64,000 bases of DNA from Acidimicrobiia bacterium (lineage in GTDB: Bacteria > Actinomycetota > Acidimicrobiia > IMCC26256 > JAOSJM01), in the NCBI GenBank assembly GCA_027494165.1, contig JAOSJM010000005.1:1116001-1180000 (forward strand). Direction: 5' to 3'. Below the pieces are notes generated by a model, which saw nothing but the letters and a program-made list of their open reading frames with translations, ran no database searches and was not told the origin of the DNA. The position numbers and the translations under genes are program-made. Numbering within the stretch: position 1 is the stretch's first letter; every line of letters starts with the position of its first letter. Positions 10,357 to 21,385 of the stretch are shown here, one piece after another.

Positions 10357-10827
10357 CTACCAGCGGTAGTGCGCGAACGCCCGGTTCGACTCGGCCATCT
10401 TCTGGAGGTCTTCCCTGCGCTTGATCGCCGCCCCGATCCCGTTGCTGGCGTCGAGGAGCTCCCCGGCCAGGCGCTCGGCCATGGTCTTCTCCCGCCGCTG
10501 CCGGGCGTACCCCACGATCCACCGGACGGCCAGGGTCGTGGCCCGCCGGGGCCTCACCTCGACCGGGACCTGGTAGGTGGCCCCGCCCACGCGGCGGCTG
10601 CGCACCTCGAGGGCGGGCCGCACGTTCTCCACCGACCGCTTCAGCACCCCGACCGGCTCGTTCCCCGTCTTGCGCTCGATGTCGGAGAGCGCCTGGTACA
10701 CGATCTGCTCGGCCAGGGACCGCTTGCCGCGCAGGAGCACCTTGTTGACGAGCTGGGTGACGAGCACCGACCGGTAGATCGGGTCGGGCATGAGGTCACG
10801 ACGGGGGGCAGGGCCTCGGCGGGGCAT
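10357..10827 (-). CDS. rpsG: Ribosomal protein S7 (uS7)
   Basis: 156 residues, the standard length. [40 protein letters not shown] and the C-terminal [11 protein letters not shown] are diagnostic. S7 nucleates assembly of the 30S head and forms part of the mRNA exit channel. Starts two bases after the rpsL stop, so it is surely cotranscribed with rpsL. Confidence 0.97.
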   Translation of the reverse strand: MPRRGPAPRRDLMPDPIYRSVLVTQLVNKVLLRGKRSLAEQIVYQALSDIERKTGNEPVGVLKRSVENVRPALEVRSRRVGGATYQVPVEVRPRRATTLAVRWIVGYARQRREKTMAERLAGELLDASNGIGAAIKRREDLQKMAESNRAFAHYRW

Positions 10828-10829
10828 CG

Positions 10830-11198
10830 TCAGTCCTTCTTCGCGCCGTAGCGGCTGCGCGCCTGCTTGCGGTCGGCGACACCGCTGGCGTCGAGGGCAC
10901 CGCGCACCACCTTGTACCGCACGCCGGGCAGGTCCTTCACCCGGCCGCCACGGACGAGGACGATCGAGTGCTCCTGGAGGTTGTGCCCGATGCCCGGGAT
11001 GTACGCGGTCACCTCGATCCCGGTGGTGAGTCGGACCCGGGCGACCTTCCGCAGGGCCGAGTTCGGCTTCTTCGGGGTCGTCGTGAACACGCGCGTGCAC
11101 ACGCCCCGCCGCTGGGGCGAGCCCTTGAGGGCCGGCGTCTTCGACTTCTCCGGCTTGGTCTGTCGGCCCTTGCGGACCAGCTGGGCGATCGTCGGCAC
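10830..11198 (-). CDS. rpsL: Ribosomal protein S12 (uS12)
   Basis: 122 residues from a GTG start with GAGGAG 4-5 bases upstream; the frame reads (M)[20 protein letters not shown]. The decoding-centre blocks [20 protein letters not shown] and [18 protein letters not shown] are present with the lysines equivalent to E. coli K42/K87, so the gene looks streptomycin sensitive. S12 monitors codon-anticodon pairing. First gene of the str-type operon. Confidence 0.97.
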   Translation of the reverse strand: MPTIAQLVRKGRQTKPEKSKTPALKGSPQRRGVCTRVFTTTPKKPNSALRKVARVRLTTGIEVTAYIPGIGHNLQEHSIVLVRGGRVKDLPGVRYKVVRGALDASGVADRKQARSRYGAKKD

Positions 11199-11283
11199 GA
11201 TGCTCCTCGGAGCTGCGTTCAGGAGGTGGTCACCGGTCGTGCCCGGCCCGGAAGCCCCGGGCATCCCGGATCGATGCGCGTGG

Positions 11284-11307
11284 TGCCCCTCCGTCACCGG
11301 AGGGGCA
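11284..11307 (-). promoter_or_regulatory. 10-bp perfect hairpin at the 5' end of the rpsL transcript
   Basis: Bases 11284-11293 pair perfectly with 11298-11307 around a TCAC/GTGA loop. With the -10 box at 11318-11323, transcription should begin near 11311, so the hairpin would be within the first few nucleotides of the mRNA. It could also act as a terminator for the rpoC transcript, though the U-run is missing. Confidence 0.5.
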
Positions 11308-11317
11308 GCGGCACAGG

Positions 11318-11346
11318 AGGATACGGCACCCCGCCCGGACGGTCAA
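11318..11346 (-). promoter_or_regulatory. Predicted rpsL (str operon) promoter
   Basis: Minus-strand TTGACC (11341-11346), a 17-base spacer and TATCCT (11318-11323). The same two hexamers with the same spacing occur upstream of rpoB (19161-19189), which supports both. The promoter begins about 28 bases behind the rpoC stop codon and gives an about 110-base leader before rpsL. Confidence 0.7.
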
Positions 11347-11374
11347 ACCGCCCGCCCGGGCCGCGGGTGGCCGC

Positions 11375-14300
11375 TCACTCACTGCCGGCCGCGGAGCCGG
11401 CGGGCGGCTCGCCCGGGAGCTCGATGACGGCGCCGGACTCCTCCCCGTCCCCGCCGACCGGGCCCGCGCTCGTGTCCCGCAGCCAGTCGGCGAGGTCGAG
11501 CTCGGCCTCGGCCTCCGAGGAGTAGAAGGGCAGCGGCTCGTAGTCGGGCGCCGAGGTGCGGATGTCCCGGTACCGGCCCATGCCCGTCCCGGCGGGGATG
11601 AGCTTCCCGATGATGACGTTCTCCTTGAGGCCGATGAGGTTGTCCTTGCGGCCCTCGATCGCCGCCTCGGTGAGCACCCGGGTGGTCTCCTGGAAGGAGG
11701 CGGCCGACAGCCACGAGTCGGTGGCCAGCGAGGCCTTGGTGATGCCCATGAGCTCGGGACGCCCCTCGGCCGGCTTGTTGCCCTCCTCGACGAGGCGCCG
11801 GTTGGTGTCCGCGTAGACGCGGGCGTCGACCTTCTCCCCGGGCAGGAACGCGCTGTCCCCCGGCTCCGAGACGGCGACCCGCCGCAGCATCTGGCGGACG
11901 ATGACCTCGACGTGCTTGTCGTGGATGGAGACGCCCTGCTCCCGGTAGACCTTCTGCACCTCGTCGACGAGGTACTGCTGGGTCTCCCGGATCCCCTTGA
12001 TCTCGAGGATCTTCTTCGGGTCGAGCGGGGTCTTCTCGTCGCCGACGAGCCGGTCGCCCGCGCTCACCTCCTGGCCGTCCGCGACCGCGAGGTGGGCGCG
12101 CCGGGAGACGACGTGCTCCTCCTCGGTGCCGTCGTCGGCGACGATCGTGACGAGCCGCTCGCCCTTCTCGTTCTCGGACAGGCGCACCACGCCGGAGCTC
12201 TCGGCCAGCAGGGCGGCACCCTTGGGGGTCCGGGCCTCGAACAGCTCGACGACGCGCGGCAGACCGTGCGTGATGTCCTCGCCCGCGACACCACCGGTGT
12301 GGAAGGTCCGCATGGTGAGCTGCGTTCCCGGCTCACCGATCGACTGGGCCGCGATGATCCCCACGGCCTCGCCCAGGTCCACCGTCTTCCCGGTGGCGAG
12401 CATGACCCCGTAGCAGGAGGCGCACACCCCCGCGTGCGACTCGCAGACCAGCGGGGACCGGACTCGCACCCGCTCGACCTCCGCGTCGGAGGCGAGGGCG
12501 CCCAGCTCGGCGTCGCCCACGGCCGTGCCCCGCACCAGCGTCGTCCCGTCGGCCAGGGCCACGTCCTCGGCGAGCACGCGGCCGAGGATCTTCGTCTCGA
12601 GCACGCGGAGGTTGTCGGGCTCGCCGGTCACGTGCTCGACCCAGATGCCACGGGAGGTGCCGCAGTCGTCGTCGCGGACGATGAGCTCCTGCGACACGTC
12701 GACGAGCCGTCGGGTCAGGTAGCCCGAGTCGGCCGTCCGCAGCGCGGTGTCGGCGAGACCCTTCCGGGCGCCGTGGGTCGAGATGAAGTACTCGAGCACC
12801 GACAGGCCCTCGCGGAAGTTCGACTTGATGGGTCGGGGGATGATCTCGCCCCGCGGGTTGGCCACCAGGCCCCGCATACCGGCGATCTGGCGAACCTGCA
12901 TCACGTTGCCCCGGGCTCCGGAGCCCACCATCATCTCGATGGGGTTGAACTTCTGGGCGACGAGCTCCCGCTGCATGGCCTCGCGGACCTGCTCGGTGGC
13001 CTCGGTCCAGATCTCGATCTCCTTCTGGCGCCGCTCGTCGTCGGTGATGACGCCCCGCTCGTACTGCTGCTCGACCTTCTCGGCCTCCCGCTCGTGCCGG
13101 TCGAGGATGCCGGCCTTCTCCTCGGGGGTCCGGACGTCGGCGATGGAGATGGTGAGGCCGGCCCGGGTGGCGAAGTCGAAGCCGAGGTCCTTGAGCTTGT
13201 CGAGGCTCTCGGCCACGACCGCCCTCGGGTAGCGGGCGACGAGGTCGCCGACGATCTCGGTGATGTCGCGCTTGCGCACGACCCGGTCGACGAAGGGGAA
13301 GTCGGGCGGGAACGCCTCGTTGAACAGCAGCCGCCCCAGCGTGGTCTCGACGAGCACGGCCCCGGAGCCGTTGGCCCCGTTGCGCCGCAGGAGCGCGCTG
13401 GCCTCGTCGACGGCCCGCTCCTCGAAGCGGTCCTCGGGGAACCGCGACGCCGGCATCCGGACCTTGATCCGGGCGTGCAGGGAGAGACCGCCGCTCTCGT
13501 CGTCGCGACCGACCCGCTGGTCGTAGGCGAGGACGGCTTCCTCGAGCGACCCGAAGGCCCGCCCCTCGCCGTCGGCCCCGTCGACCTGCTCGGTCAGGTA
13601 GTAGGCCCCGATGATCATGTCCTGGCTCGGCACCGCGATCGGGCGGCCGTGGGCCGGCGACAGGATGTTGTGCGCGGACAGCATCAGCATCCGCGACTCG
13701 GCCTGGGCCTCGGCCGACAGCGGCAGGTGCACCGCCATCTGGTCGCCGTCGAAGTCCGCGTTGAACGCGGCGCAGACGAGCGGGTGGATCTGGATGGCCT
13801 TGCCCTCGACCAGCACGGGCTCGAAGGCCTGGATGCCGAGGCGGTGCAGGGTCGGGGCCCGGTTCAGCAGGACCGGGTGCTCCTTGATGACCTCCTCGAG
13901 CACGTCCCACACCTGGGGCCGGGCCCGCTCGACCATCCGCTTGGCCGACTTGATGTTCTGGGCGTACTCGAGGTCGACGAGCCGCTTCATCACGAACGGC
14001 TTGAAGAGCTCGAGCGCCATCTGCTTGGGCAGACCGCACTGGCGCAGCCTGAGCTGGGGACCGACCACGATCACCGAGCGACCGGAGTAGTCGACCCTCT
14101 TCCCGAGCAGGTTCTGGCGGAACCGGCCCTGCTTGCCCTTCAGCATGTCGGAGAGGGACTTCAGGGCGCGGTTGCCCGGACCGGTGACCGGACGACCCCG
14201 GCGGCCGTTGTCGAACAGCGCGTCGACCGCCTCCTGGAGCATCCGCTTCTCGTTGTTGATGATGATCTCGGGCGCGCCGAGGTCGAGGAGCCGCTTCAGG

Positions 14301-15376
14301 CGGTTGTTGCGGTTGATGACCCGGCGGTAGAGGTCGTTGAGGTCGGAGGTGGCGAAGCGGCCGCCGTCGAGCTGGACCATGGGCCGCAGGTCCGGCGGGA
14401 TCACCGGCACCGCGTCGAGGACCATGCCCATCGGGGAGTTGACCGGCCGGCCACCGTCGTCCTTGCGGTTGAAGGCCGAGATCACCTTCAGGCGCTTGAT
14501 CGCCTTGGCCTTGCGCTGACCCCGGGCGGTCGCGATGACCTCCTTGAGGGTGTCCTCCTCGGCGACGAGGTCGAGTCGCGAGATGAGGTCCTTCACCGCC
14601 TCGGCGCCCATGCCTCCGGAGAAGTGCTCGTGGTAGCGGTCGGCCAGCTCCCGCCACACCCGCTCGTCGTCGACGAGCTGCTTCACCTTCAGCCCGCGGA
14701 ACGTGTCCCAGACGACCTTGAGGTGGTCGATCTCGGCCTCGTGGCGGGCGCGGATCTCCTCGAAGTCCTTGTTGCGGGCCTTCTCGGCCCGCTCCATCTC
14801 GGCCTTCTTGGCGCCCCGCTCCTCGAGCTCGGCCAGCTCCCGCTCGTACTCCTCGTCGCGGTCGCGCAGGCGCAGCTCGAGCCGGCGCTCGAGCTCCCCG
14901 ATCTCGGCCCGGATGTCGCCCTCGAGCTTCGCCTCGTCCTTGTGCCGGCGCTCCTCGTCGACCCACGTGATGAGGTGGGCCGCGAAGTAGATGACCTTCT
15001 CCAGGCTCTTGGGCGGGATGTCGAGCAGGTAGCCGAGCCGGCTCGGGACGCCCTTGAAGTACCAGATGTGGGTGACGGGAGCCGCGAGCTCGATGTGGCC
15101 CATGCGCTCACGACGCACCTTCGACCGGGTGACCTCGACCCCGCACCGCTCGCAGATGATGCCCTTGAACCGGACGCGCTTGTACTTGCCGCAGTAGCAC
15201 TCCCAGTCCTTGGTGGGCCCGAAGATCTTCTCGCAGAACAGCCCGTCCTTCTCGGGCTTGAGCGTGCGGTAGTTGATCGTCTCGGGCTTCTTCACCTCGC
15301 CGTTCGACCACATGCGGATCTGATCCGCCGTGGCCAGCGCGATCGACAGCTGTGCGGAGTCGTTGACGTCGAGCAC
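11375..15376 (-). CDS. rpoC: DNA-directed RNA polymerase subunit beta'
   Basis: 1333 residues, typical actinobacterial length. The GTG start has GAGG six bases upstream. The N-terminal zinc ribbon ([20 protein letters not shown]), the catalytic NADFDGDQM (Mg-binding aspartates) and the second cysteine cluster ([13 protein letters not shown]) are all visible, as is the trigger-loop region with [16 protein letters not shown]. Residues about 130-210 hold a Glu/Arg-rich coiled-coil stretch. It follows rpoB by 33 bases. Confidence 0.98.
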   Translation of the reverse strand: MLDVNDSAQLSIALATADQIRMWSNGEVKKPETINYRTLKPEKDGLFCEKIFGPTKDWECYCGKYKRVRFKGIICERCGVEVTRSKVRRERMGHIELAAPVTHIWYFKGVPSRLGYLLDIPPKSLEKVIYFAAHLITWVDEERRHKDEAKLEGDIRAEIGELERRLELRLRDRDEEYERELAELEERGAKKAEMERAEKARNKDFEEIRARHEAEIDHLKVVWDTFRGLKVKQLVDDERVWRELADRYHEHFSGGMGAEAVKDLISRLDLVAEEDTLKEVIATARGQRKAKAIKRLKVISAFNRKDDGGRPVNSPMGMVLDAVPVIPPDLRPMVQLDGGRFATSDLNDLYRRVINRNNRLKRLLDLGAPEIIINNEKRMLQEAVDALFDNGRRGRPVTGPGNRALKSLSDMLKGKQGRFRQNLLGKRVDYSGRSVIVVGPQLRLRQCGLPKQMALELFKPFVMKRLVDLEYAQNIKSAKRMVERARPQVWDVLEEVIKEHPVLLNRAPTLHRLGIQAFEPVLVEGKAIQIHPLVCAAFNADFDGDQMAVHLPLSAEAQAESRMLMLSAHNILSPAHGRPIAVPSQDMIIGAYYLTEQVDGADGEGRAFGSLEEAVLAYDQRVGRDDESGGLSLHARIKVRMPASRFPEDRFEERAVDEASALLRRNGANGSGAVLVETTLGRLLFNEAFPPDFPFVDRVVRKRDITEIVGDLVARYPRAVVAESLDKLKDLGFDFATRAGLTISIADVRTPEEKAGILDRHEREAEKVEQQYERGVITDDERRQKEIEIWTEATEQVREAMQRELVAQKFNPIEMMVGSGARGNVMQVRQIAGMRGLVANPRGEIIPRPIKSNFREGLSVLEYFISTHGARKGLADTALRTADSGYLTRRLVDVSQELIVRDDDCGTSRGIWVEHVTGEPDNLRVLETKILGRVLAEDVALADGTTLVRGTAVGDAELGALASDAEVERVRVRSPLVCESHAGVCASCYGVMLATGKTVDLGEAVGIIAAQSIGEPGTQLTMRTFHTGGVAGEDITHGLPRVVELFEARTPKGAALLAESSGVVRLSENEKGERLVTIVADDGTEEEHVVSRRAHLAVADGQEVSAGDRLVGDEKTPLDPKKILEIKGIRETQQYLVDEVQKVYREQGVSIHDKHVEVIVRQMLRRVAVSEPGDSAFLPGEKVDARVYADTNRRLVEEGNKPAEGRPELMGITKASLATDSWLSAASFQETTRVLTEAAIEGRKDNLIGLKENVIIGKLIPAGTGMGRYRDIRTSAPDYEPLPFYSSEAEAELDLADWLRDTSAGPVGGDGEESGAVIELPGEPPAGSAAGSE

Positions 15377-15409
15377 TGTGTGCCTCGCCTCCCTGGGTTC
15401 CGCCCGGTC

Positions 15410-18400
15410 CTAGAACGCCGGCTCGCGACGGCGCTCTTCCTCCTCGTCGCTGCCCCGCTCGGGCCGGGACAGGTCGATGCCGAGCGACTCGGTGGTTCGG
15501 AACGCGTCCTCGTCGAGCTCGCGGATCTCGACCTCCTCGCCCGCGGCGTCGATGACGCGGACGTTGAGGCAGAGCGCCTGCATCTCCTTGATGAGCACCT
15601 TGAACGACTCGGGGATCCCCGGCTCGGGGATGTTCTCCCCCTTGACGATCGCCTCGTAGACCTTGACGCGGCCGAGGACGTCGTCGGACTTGATGGTGAG
15701 GATCTCCTGGAGAGCGAAGGCGGAGCCGTACGCCTCGAGGGCCCAGACCTCCATCTCCCCGAACCGCTGGCCGCCGAACTGCGCCTTCCCGCCCAGCGGC
15801 TGCTGGGTGATCATCGAGTACGGGCCGGTCGAGCGGGCGTGGATCTTGTCGTCGACCAGGTGCGACAGCTTCATGATGTACACGTAGCCGACGGTCACGG
15901 GCTGGTCGTACGGCTCCCCGGTGCGGCCGTCGTAGAGGAGGGCCTTGCCGTCGGAGCCGACCAGCCGGTCGCCGTTCACCCCGTCGGCGTGCATCCGCTC
16001 GAACAGGTCCTTGATCGTGGAGTGGGGACCGGCGTCCTCGCGCTCGTCCCAGTGGGCGCCGTCGAAGACGGGGCTCGACACCCACACGGCCGGCTCGGTG
16101 ACGGGGCGCGTCTTGTTGGGCTCGATGCGCCGCCGGCCGGCGTCGTCCCAGCCGTGGCACGCCGCGTACCCGAGGTGGGCCTCGAGGACCTGCCCGACGT
16201 TCATGCGGCTCGGGACGCCGAGCGGGTTGAGCACGATGTCGACCGGCGTGCCGTCGGTGAGGTAGGGCATGTCCTCGACGGGGAGGATCTTGGCGATGAC
16301 CCCCTTGTTGCCGTGCCGGCCCGCGAGCTTGTCGCCCTCGCTGATCTTGCGCTTCTGGGCGACGTAGACCCGGACGAGCTGGTTGACGCCGGGCGGGAGC
16401 TCCTCGCCCTCGTCGCGGGAGCGGACCCGGACCTCGATGACCTTGCCGGTCTCGCCGTGGGGCACCTTCAGCGAGGTGTCGCGAACCTCGCGGGCCTTCT
16501 CGCCGAAGATGGCCCGCAGCAACCGCTCCTCGGGGGTCAGCTCGGTCTCGCCCTTGGGGGTGACCTTCCCGACGAGGATGTCGCCGGGACCGACCTCGGC
16601 GCCCACCCGGATGATCCCCCGCTCGTCGAGATCCTTGAGGATGTCCTCGCTGAGGTTCGGGATGTCGCGGGTGATCTCCTCGGCGCCCAGCTTCGTGTCG
16701 CGGGCGTCGATCTCGTGCTCCTCGATGTGGATCGACGTGAGCACGTCGTCGCGCACGAGGCGCTCGGAGATGACGATGGCGTCCTCGTAGTTGTGCCCCT
16801 TCCAGGGCATGAACGCGACGAGGAGGTTCTTGCCCAGGGCCAGCTCGCCGCCGTGCGTGGACGGGCCGTCGGCGAGCACGTCGCCCGGCCGCACGGTGTC
16901 GCCCTCGCCCACCAGCGGCTTCTGGTTGATGCACGTACCCTGGTTCGACCGGCGGAACTTGTGCAGCCGGTAGGTCGCGGGGCCCGCCTTCTTGTAGTCG
17001 ACGGTCAGGCTGTCGCCGGCGACCTCGACCACCGTGCCGTCGGCCTCGGCCACCACCAGGTCACCGGCGTCCCGTGCCGCCCGACCCTCGATGCCCGTAC
17101 CGATGAACGGGGCCGTCGGGCGGAGCAGGGGGACGGCCTGGCGCTGCATGTTCGCCCCCATGAGGGCACGGTTGGCGTCGTCGTGCTCGAGGAACGGGAT
17201 GAGCGCGGTGGCCACCGAGACCATCTGCTTGGGGGAGACGTCCATGTAGTCGACCTCGTCGGGGGCGACGTAGGCGACCTCTCCCCGACCGGCCCGCACG
17301 AGCACGCGATCGTCGAGGAACCGCCCCTTCTCGTCGACCCGGGCGTTCGCCTGGGCGATGACGTAGCGGTCCTCGTCGTCGGCGGCGAGGTACTCGATCT
17401 CGTCGGTGACCACGCCCTTGGCGACCTTGCGGTAGGGCGTCTCGATGAAGCCGAACCGGTTGATCCGGGCGTAGGTCGACAGGTAGCCGATGAGGCCGAT
17501 GTTCGGACCCTCGGGCGTCTCGATCGGGCACATCCGGCCGTAGTGCGAAGGGTGCACGTCACGCACCTCGAACCCGGCCCGCTCACGCGACAGACCACCC
17601 GGACCCAGGGCCGACAGGCGCCGCTTGTGGGTGAGCCCGGCCAGCGGGTTGGTCTGGTCCATGAACTGGCTGAGCTGGCTGGACCCGAAGAACTCCTTGA
17701 TGGCGGCGACGACGGGACGGATGTTGATGAGCGTCTGGGGCGTGATCGCCTCGACGTCCTGGGTCGTCATCCGCTCGCGGACGACCCGCTCCATCCGTGA
17801 GAGCCCGACCCGGACCTGGTTCTGGATCAGCTCGCCGACCGACCGCACCCGGCGGTTGCCGAAGTGGTCGATGTCGTCGTCGTAGTAGCCCGGCTCGTTG
17901 GCGTGGAGCTTCACCAGGTACGAGACGGCGGCGAGGATGTCGGCCCTGGACAGGGTGTGCTCGTCGGCCGCGGGCGCCTCCATCCCGAAGCGGTCCAGCC
18001 CGAGGAGCGGGTACTCGTCGCGGAGCTTCTTCGAGACCTTGTGGCGCCCGACCCGGGCCATGTCGTAGCGCTTCGGGTTGAAGAAGAGGTTCTCGAGCAG
18101 GCTCCGGGCGGAGTCGGGGGTGGGGGGTTCGCCCGGTCGCAGCTTCCGGTAGATGTCGATGTAGGCGGCCTCGACGTCCTCGGTGTTGTCCTTCTCGAGG
18201 GTGTTGGCGATCGTCTCGAAGGGGCGACCCTTCTCGTCGAGGATGAGGTTCAGCAGCTCGTCGTGGGTCTCGCCGAAGCCCAGGGCCTTGAGGAGCACGG
18301 TGACGGGCTGCTTGCGCTTGCGGTCGACGCGGACGTAGGCGACGTCCTTCTTGTCGATCTCGAACTCCAGCCAGGCGCCCCGGCTGGGGATCACCTTGGC

Positions 18401-18868
18401 GTCGACGATGTCCTTCTCGGGGGCGGTCTTGTCGGGCGTGATCCCGAAGTAGACGCCCGGCGACCGGACGAGCTGGGAGACGACGATCCGCTCCGTCCCG
18501 TTGATGATGAACGTCCCGCGGTCGGTCATCATCGGGAAGTCGCCCATGAAGACCGACTGCTCCTTGATCTCGCCCGTCTGGGCGTTCATGAAGCGAGCCG
18601 TCACGAAGAGGGGCCGGTGGAACGTGAGGTCGTTCTGGCGGCACTCCTCCTCGGTGTGCTTGGGCGGGTCGAAGACGGGGTCGGCCAACTCCAGCTTGAG
18701 CTGCCCGGTGAAGTCCTCGATGGGCGAGACGTCGCGCAGGACCTCGCCGAAGCCCTCCTCCAGGTACCACTGGAACGACTCGCGCTGGACGGCGATGAGG
18801 TTGGGGAGGTCGAGGACCTCACGGAGCTGACCGAACGAGAAGCGTTCGCGGGACGCGAGGCGAGCCAA
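15410..18868 (-). CDS. rpoB: DNA-directed RNA polymerase subunit beta
   Basis: About 1152 residues. AGAGGAG (18880-18874) lies 5 bases before a TTG at 18868, whereas the in-frame GTG at 18874 overlaps that element, so TTG is the preferred start ([18 protein letters not shown]). The rifampicin-pocket region reads [20 protein letters not shown] then RLSALGPGG, with the Asp, His and Ser positions tied to resistance all wild type. Catalytic-core blocks [20 protein letters not shown] and [20 protein letters not shown] are present. It has its own promoters and is cotranscribed with rpoC. Confidence 0.97.
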   Translation of the reverse strand: MARLASRERFSFGQLREVLDLPNLIAVQRESFQWYLEEGFGEVLRDVSPIEDFTGQLKLELADPVFDPPKHTEEECRQNDLTFHRPLFVTARFMNAQTGEIKEQSVFMGDFPMMTDRGTFIINGTERIVVSQLVRSPGVYFGITPDKTAPEKDIVDAKVIPSRGAWLEFEIDKKDVAYVRVDRKRKQPVTVLLKALGFGETHDELLNLILDEKGRPFETIANTLEKDNTEDVEAAYIDIYRKLRPGEPPTPDSARSLLENLFFNPKRYDMARVGRHKVSKKLRDEYPLLGLDRFGMEAPAADEHTLSRADILAAVSYLVKLHANEPGYYDDDIDHFGNRRVRSVGELIQNQVRVGLSRMERVVRERMTTQDVEAITPQTLINIRPVVAAIKEFFGSSQLSQFMDQTNPLAGLTHKRRLSALGPGGLSRERAGFEVRDVHPSHYGRMCPIETPEGPNIGLIGYLSTYARINRFGFIETPYRKVAKGVVTDEIEYLAADDEDRYVIAQANARVDEKGRFLDDRVLVRAGRGEVAYVAPDEVDYMDVSPKQMVSVATALIPFLEHDDANRALMGANMQRQAVPLLRPTAPFIGTGIEGRAARDAGDLVVAEADGTVVEVAGDSLTVDYKKAGPATYRLHKFRRSNQGTCINQKPLVGEGDTVRPGDVLADGPSTHGGELALGKNLLVAFMPWKGHNYEDAIVISERLVRDDVLTSIHIEEHEIDARDTKLGAEEITRDIPNLSEDILKDLDERGIIRVGAEVGPGDILVGKVTPKGETELTPEERLLRAIFGEKAREVRDTSLKVPHGETGKVIEVRVRSRDEGEELPPGVNQLVRVYVAQKRKISEGDKLAGRHGNKGVIAKILPVEDMPYLTDGTPVDIVLNPLGVPSRMNVGQVLEAHLGYAACHGWDDAGRRRIEPNKTRPVTEPAVWVSSPVFDGAHWDEREDAGPHSTIKDLFERMHADGVNGDRLVGSDGKALLYDGRTGEPYDQPVTVGYVYIMKLSHLVDDKIHARSTGPYSMITQQPLGGKAQFGGQRFGEMEVWALEAYGSAFALQEILTIKSDDVLGRVKVYEAIVKGENIPEPGIPESFKVLIKEMQALCLNVRVIDAAGEEVEIRELDEDAFRTTESLGIDLSRPERGSDEEEERRREPAF

Positions 18869-19074
18869 GGTCACTCCTCTTCGAAATCTTCGAACGGGGG
18901 GCGGGTCACCGTCACGCCCGACCGGCCATGGCGGCGCCGGAGCCCGGAGACGCGGGCACCGGACGACGGCTTCCGGAGCGCGGCCGGGACAGACCTCCGG
19001 CGAGCACGAGACGCGCGCGGGCGAGGGACACGCAGGTTCAGTGGCGGGACGGGCGGGCAGACACGGCTAGTCGG
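18869..19074 (-). other. rpoB leader region
   Basis: This is the about 200-base untranslated leader between the nearer predicted promoter and rpoB. An in-frame reading of 88 codons across 18871-19137 is possible but has no recognisable product. Near the rpoB start the hexamer TTCGAA occurs twice within 15 bases (18881-18895), the only AT-containing feature of the leader. I see no perfect terminator-like hairpin. Confidence 0.4.
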
Positions 19075-19104
19075 AGCATAGCGCTCCGCCAGCCCGGCTG
19101 CCAA
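19075..19104 (-). promoter_or_regulatory. Predicted rpoBC promoter, proximal
   Basis: Minus-strand TTGGCA (19099-19104), an 18-base spacer and TATGCT (19075-19080). The -10 box lies inside a 6-bp inverted repeat (19072-19077 and 19083-19088, CGGAGC/GCTCCG), which might be an operator or chance. Start of transcription would be near 19068. Confidence 0.55.
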
Positions 19105-19160
19105 GGCACCACAAGCTCCCGGCGCCCGAACGGGCACCAGGAGTGACGCATGACCCGCGG

Positions 19161-19189
19161 AGGATACGACGCACCCCCCGCGGGGTCAA
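19161..19189 (-). promoter_or_regulatory. Predicted rpoBC promoter, distal
   Basis: Minus-strand TTGACC (19184-19189), a 17-base spacer and TATCCT (19161-19166), identical in hexamers and spacing to the rpsL promoter at 11318-11346. It begins about 50 bases behind the rplL stop. With the proximal site it forms a tandem pair, so rpoBC can be made independently of the rplJL transcript. Confidence 0.65.
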
Positions 19190-19239
19190 GCTTCGGCGCC
19201 CGGGCGTGGGGATCCCCGGTCCCGCCTCCGACGCCGGGG

Positions 19240-19629
19240 CTACTTGAGCTCCACGGTGGCGCCGGCCTCCTCGAGCTGCGCCTTCGCCTTCTCGGCGTCC
19301 TCCTTGGAGACCTTCTCGAGCACCGGCTTGGGCGCGCTGTCGACGAGGTCCTTGGCCTCCTTGAGCCCCAGGCTGGTGAGCGCTCGGACCTCCTTGATGA
19401 CCTGGATCTTCTTGTCGCCGGCCGCGGTGAGGACGACGTCGAACTCGTCCTTCTCCTCGGCGGCGGCCGCCTCGCCGGGCGCGGCCGGGGCGGCCACTCC
19501 GGCGACGGCCACCGGCGCGGCGGCGGTGACGCCGAACTCCTCCTCGAAGGCCTTGAGGAACTCGTTCAGCTCCAGGACGGTCATGTTCTTGAAGACCTCG
19601 AGGAGGTCCTGGGTGCTCATCTGCGCCAT
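19240..19629 (-). CDS. rplL: Ribosomal protein L7/L12 (bL12)
   Basis: 129 residues. [20 protein letters not shown] forms the dimerisation domain, followed by an Ala/Pro/Gly hinge at about 38-58 and the conserved C-terminal domain ([38 protein letters not shown]). L12 dimers bind the L10 tail and recruit translation GTPases. The start is taken at MAQMSTQ; the internal ATG three codons later is an alternative. Confidence 0.97.
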   Translation of the reverse strand: MAQMSTQDLLEVFKNMTVLELNEFLKAFEEEFGVTAAAPVAVAGVAAPAAPGEAAAAEEKDEFDVVLTAAGDKKIQVIKEVRALTSLGLKEAKDLVDSAPKPVLEKVSKEDAEKAKAQLEEAGATVELK

Positions 19630-19657
19630 CGCGCTCACCTTCCTTCGGGATGCTCGA

Positions 19658-20392
19658 TCAGTCGTCGCCGCCCGCGGCGGGCTCATCGGGTCCGGGACTC
19701 TCCCCGGTCGAGGGCTCACCGGCCTCGGCCCCGGCCACCGGCACGTCGGGCTCCGCGCTCTCGTCCGCTGCGGGCTCCTCCGCAGCCCCGGCGGCCGCCG
19801 GCACGGCGGCGCCCTCCCCGGCGGGCTCGCCCGCCGGCAGCGCCTCGCCCCCCTCGACCCGGAGGTCGAGGTAGGCCTTGAGCCCGTAGGCCATGTTCCG
19901 GGTGATGGCCTGGAAGAGCCCGGCGGCCCGCACCAGCGGCGCCTGGAACCCACCGGCCATCCGGGCGAGGAGGACCTCGCGGGGCTCGACCTGGGCCAGC
20001 GCGTCGACCTCGGCCGGGCTCAGGAACCGCTCGCCGAGGAGGCCTCCCTTGACGACGAGGGCCGGGTTGGCCCGCCCGAACTCACGGAGCGCCTTGGCCG
20101 CGACCACCGCGTCGCCACGGACGAACGCGATCGCCACCGGCCCCTCGAGGAGGGGCAGGAGCTCGGAGCGTCCCGAGCCCTCGATCGCCCGGCGCGCGAG
20201 GGTGTTCTTGAAGATCTTGTACTCGGTCCCCGCGGGCCGCAGCGACCGGCGCAGGTCGGCGAGCTCGGAGACCGTGAGGCCCCGGTACTCGGTCAGGACG
20301 GCGGCGTCGGCCTCGGCGAGCTTCGTGCGGATCTCGTCGACGACCGCGACCTTGCGGCTGCGGATCTCGGTCGCGCCCTGGGCTCCCGCCAT
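19658..20392 (-). CDS. rplJ: Ribosomal protein L10 (uL10) with acidic tail
   Basis: 244 residues against about 165-180 in most bacteria. The RNA-binding domain ([33 protein letters not shown]) and the segment that anchors L12 dimers (up to about residue 178) are normal. The last about 65 residues are Ala/Glu/Pro-rich and acidic, without a known role. L10 forms the stalk base with L11. 28 bases upstream of rplL, with which it is certainly cotranscribed. Confidence 0.95.
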   Translation of the reverse strand: MAGAQGATEIRSRKVAVVDEIRTKLAEADAAVLTEYRGLTVSELADLRRSLRPAGTEYKIFKNTLARRAIEGSGRSELLPLLEGPVAIAFVRGDAVVAAKALREFGRANPALVVKGGLLGERFLSPAEVDALAQVEPREVLLARMAGGFQAPLVRAAGLFQAITRNMAYGLKAYLDLRVEGGEALPAGEPAGEGAAVPAAAGAAEEPAADESAEPDVPVAGAEAGEPSTGESPGPDEPAAGGDD

Positions 20393-20592
20393 GGTCGGTC
20401 CCTTCCCTCACGGACACGGGTGCCGCCGAGCCGAGGCACGCCCCGTGGCCCCGAGGAGGGACCGGGAGTCGCCTCTTCCGGCCGGGCCGGGGCCCGATTA
20501 CCTCGACGAGCGAGACCGGAGGTCTGCGGCGGACGATCGCTGGTGGAGGACGCAGGCTACTACGGCGCCGGGGTCCCCGGCGAGGCGGCCGT
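20393..20592 (-). promoter_or_regulatory. rplJ leader, candidate L10 autoregulatory region
   Basis: The 200 bases between rplA and rplJ hold no gene. A 7-bp inverted repeat (20584-20590 with 20596-20602) brackets the rplA stop codon. Further in, CTGCG and CGCAG segments about 30 bases apart can pair. Many bacteria repress rplJL by binding of the L10-L12 complex to such a leader (established); that this leader does so is inference. Confidence 0.4.
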
Positions 20593-21306
20593 TCAGGCCG
20601 CCCCGTCCCCCACCTCCGAGGCCCGGGCCGGGTCGATGCGGACACCCGGGCCCATCGTCGACGAGGCCGTGATCGCCTTCACGTAGCGGCCCTTGGCGGC
20701 CGCCGGCTTGGCCCGGACGACCTCCTCGAGGACGGCGACGAAGTTCTCGACGAGGGCGTCCCGCTCGAAGCCGACCCGGCCGATCGGTACGTGCACGTTG
20801 CCGTACCGGTCGGTGCGGTACTCGACCCGGCCGGCCTTGAACTCGGCCACCGCCTTGCCGACGTCGGGGGTCACGGTCCCGGTCTTGGGGTTGGGCATGA
20901 GGCCCCTCGGCCCGAGCAGCCGGCCCAGCTTGCCCACCTGGCCCATGAGGTCGGGCTGGGCGATCGCCACGTCGAAGTCGAGGAACCCGCCCTGGACCCT
21001 CTCGACGAGGTCGTCGGCCCCCACGACGTCGGCTCCGGCCTCCTGGGCCTCGCGGGCGGCGTCCCCCGCCGCGAAGACGGCCACCCGGACCGCCTTCCCG
21101 GTCCCGTGCGGCAACGAGACCGTCCCCCGCACCATCTGGTCGGCCTTGCGTGGGTCGACCCCCAACCGGAAGGCGACCTCGACGGTCTCGTCGAAGTTGC
21201 GTGTCGACAGCGACCGCACGAGGTCCAGGGCCTCGGCCGCGCCGTGGAGGCGCTGCCGGTCGAAACGCCGGGTCGCGTCGAGGTACTTCTTGCCGTGTCG
21301 TGCCAT
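20593..21306 (-). CDS. rplA: Ribosomal protein L1 (uL1)
   Basis: 237 residues. [20 protein letters not shown] at the start and [20 protein letters not shown], the L1 signature, are unmistakable. L1 forms the mobile stalk that guides deacylated tRNA out of the E site and can repress the L11-L1 mRNA in E. coli. Separated from rplK by 79 bases. Confidence 0.97.
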   Translation of the reverse strand: MARHGKKYLDATRRFDRQRLHGAAEALDLVRSLSTRNFDETVEVAFRLGVDPRKADQMVRGTVSLPHGTGKAVRVAVFAAGDAAREAQEAGADVVGADDLVERVQGGFLDFDVAIAQPDLMGQVGKLGRLLGPRGLMPNPKTGTVTPDVGKAVAEFKAGRVEYRTDRYGNVHVPIGRVGFERDALVENFVAVLEEVVRAKPAAAKGRYVKAITASSTMGPGVRIDPARASEVGDGAA

Positions 21307-21385
21307 CGCTGGCTCCCTCCTGTCGGGCCGGGACCGGCGGCGAGGTCCTCCGCCGGGGGCTGTCGGTCGCCGGGCGAAGCCGGCG

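Noticed and set aside
11912..17800. A 1962-codon open frame on the plus strand
   Set aside because: It lies antisense to rpoC and rpoB, has no recognisable domain, and long antisense frames are expected from third-position GC bias.
15410..18868. Rifampicin-resistance changes in rpoB (and streptomycin-resistance changes in rpsL)
   Set aside because: The Asp, His and Ser positions of the rifampicin pocket and the two S12 lysines are the wild-type residues.
18871..19137. Possible small gene upstream of rpoB
   Set aside because: Low-complexity Arg/Ala/Pro product without similarity; it overlaps the predicted promoter region and leader.
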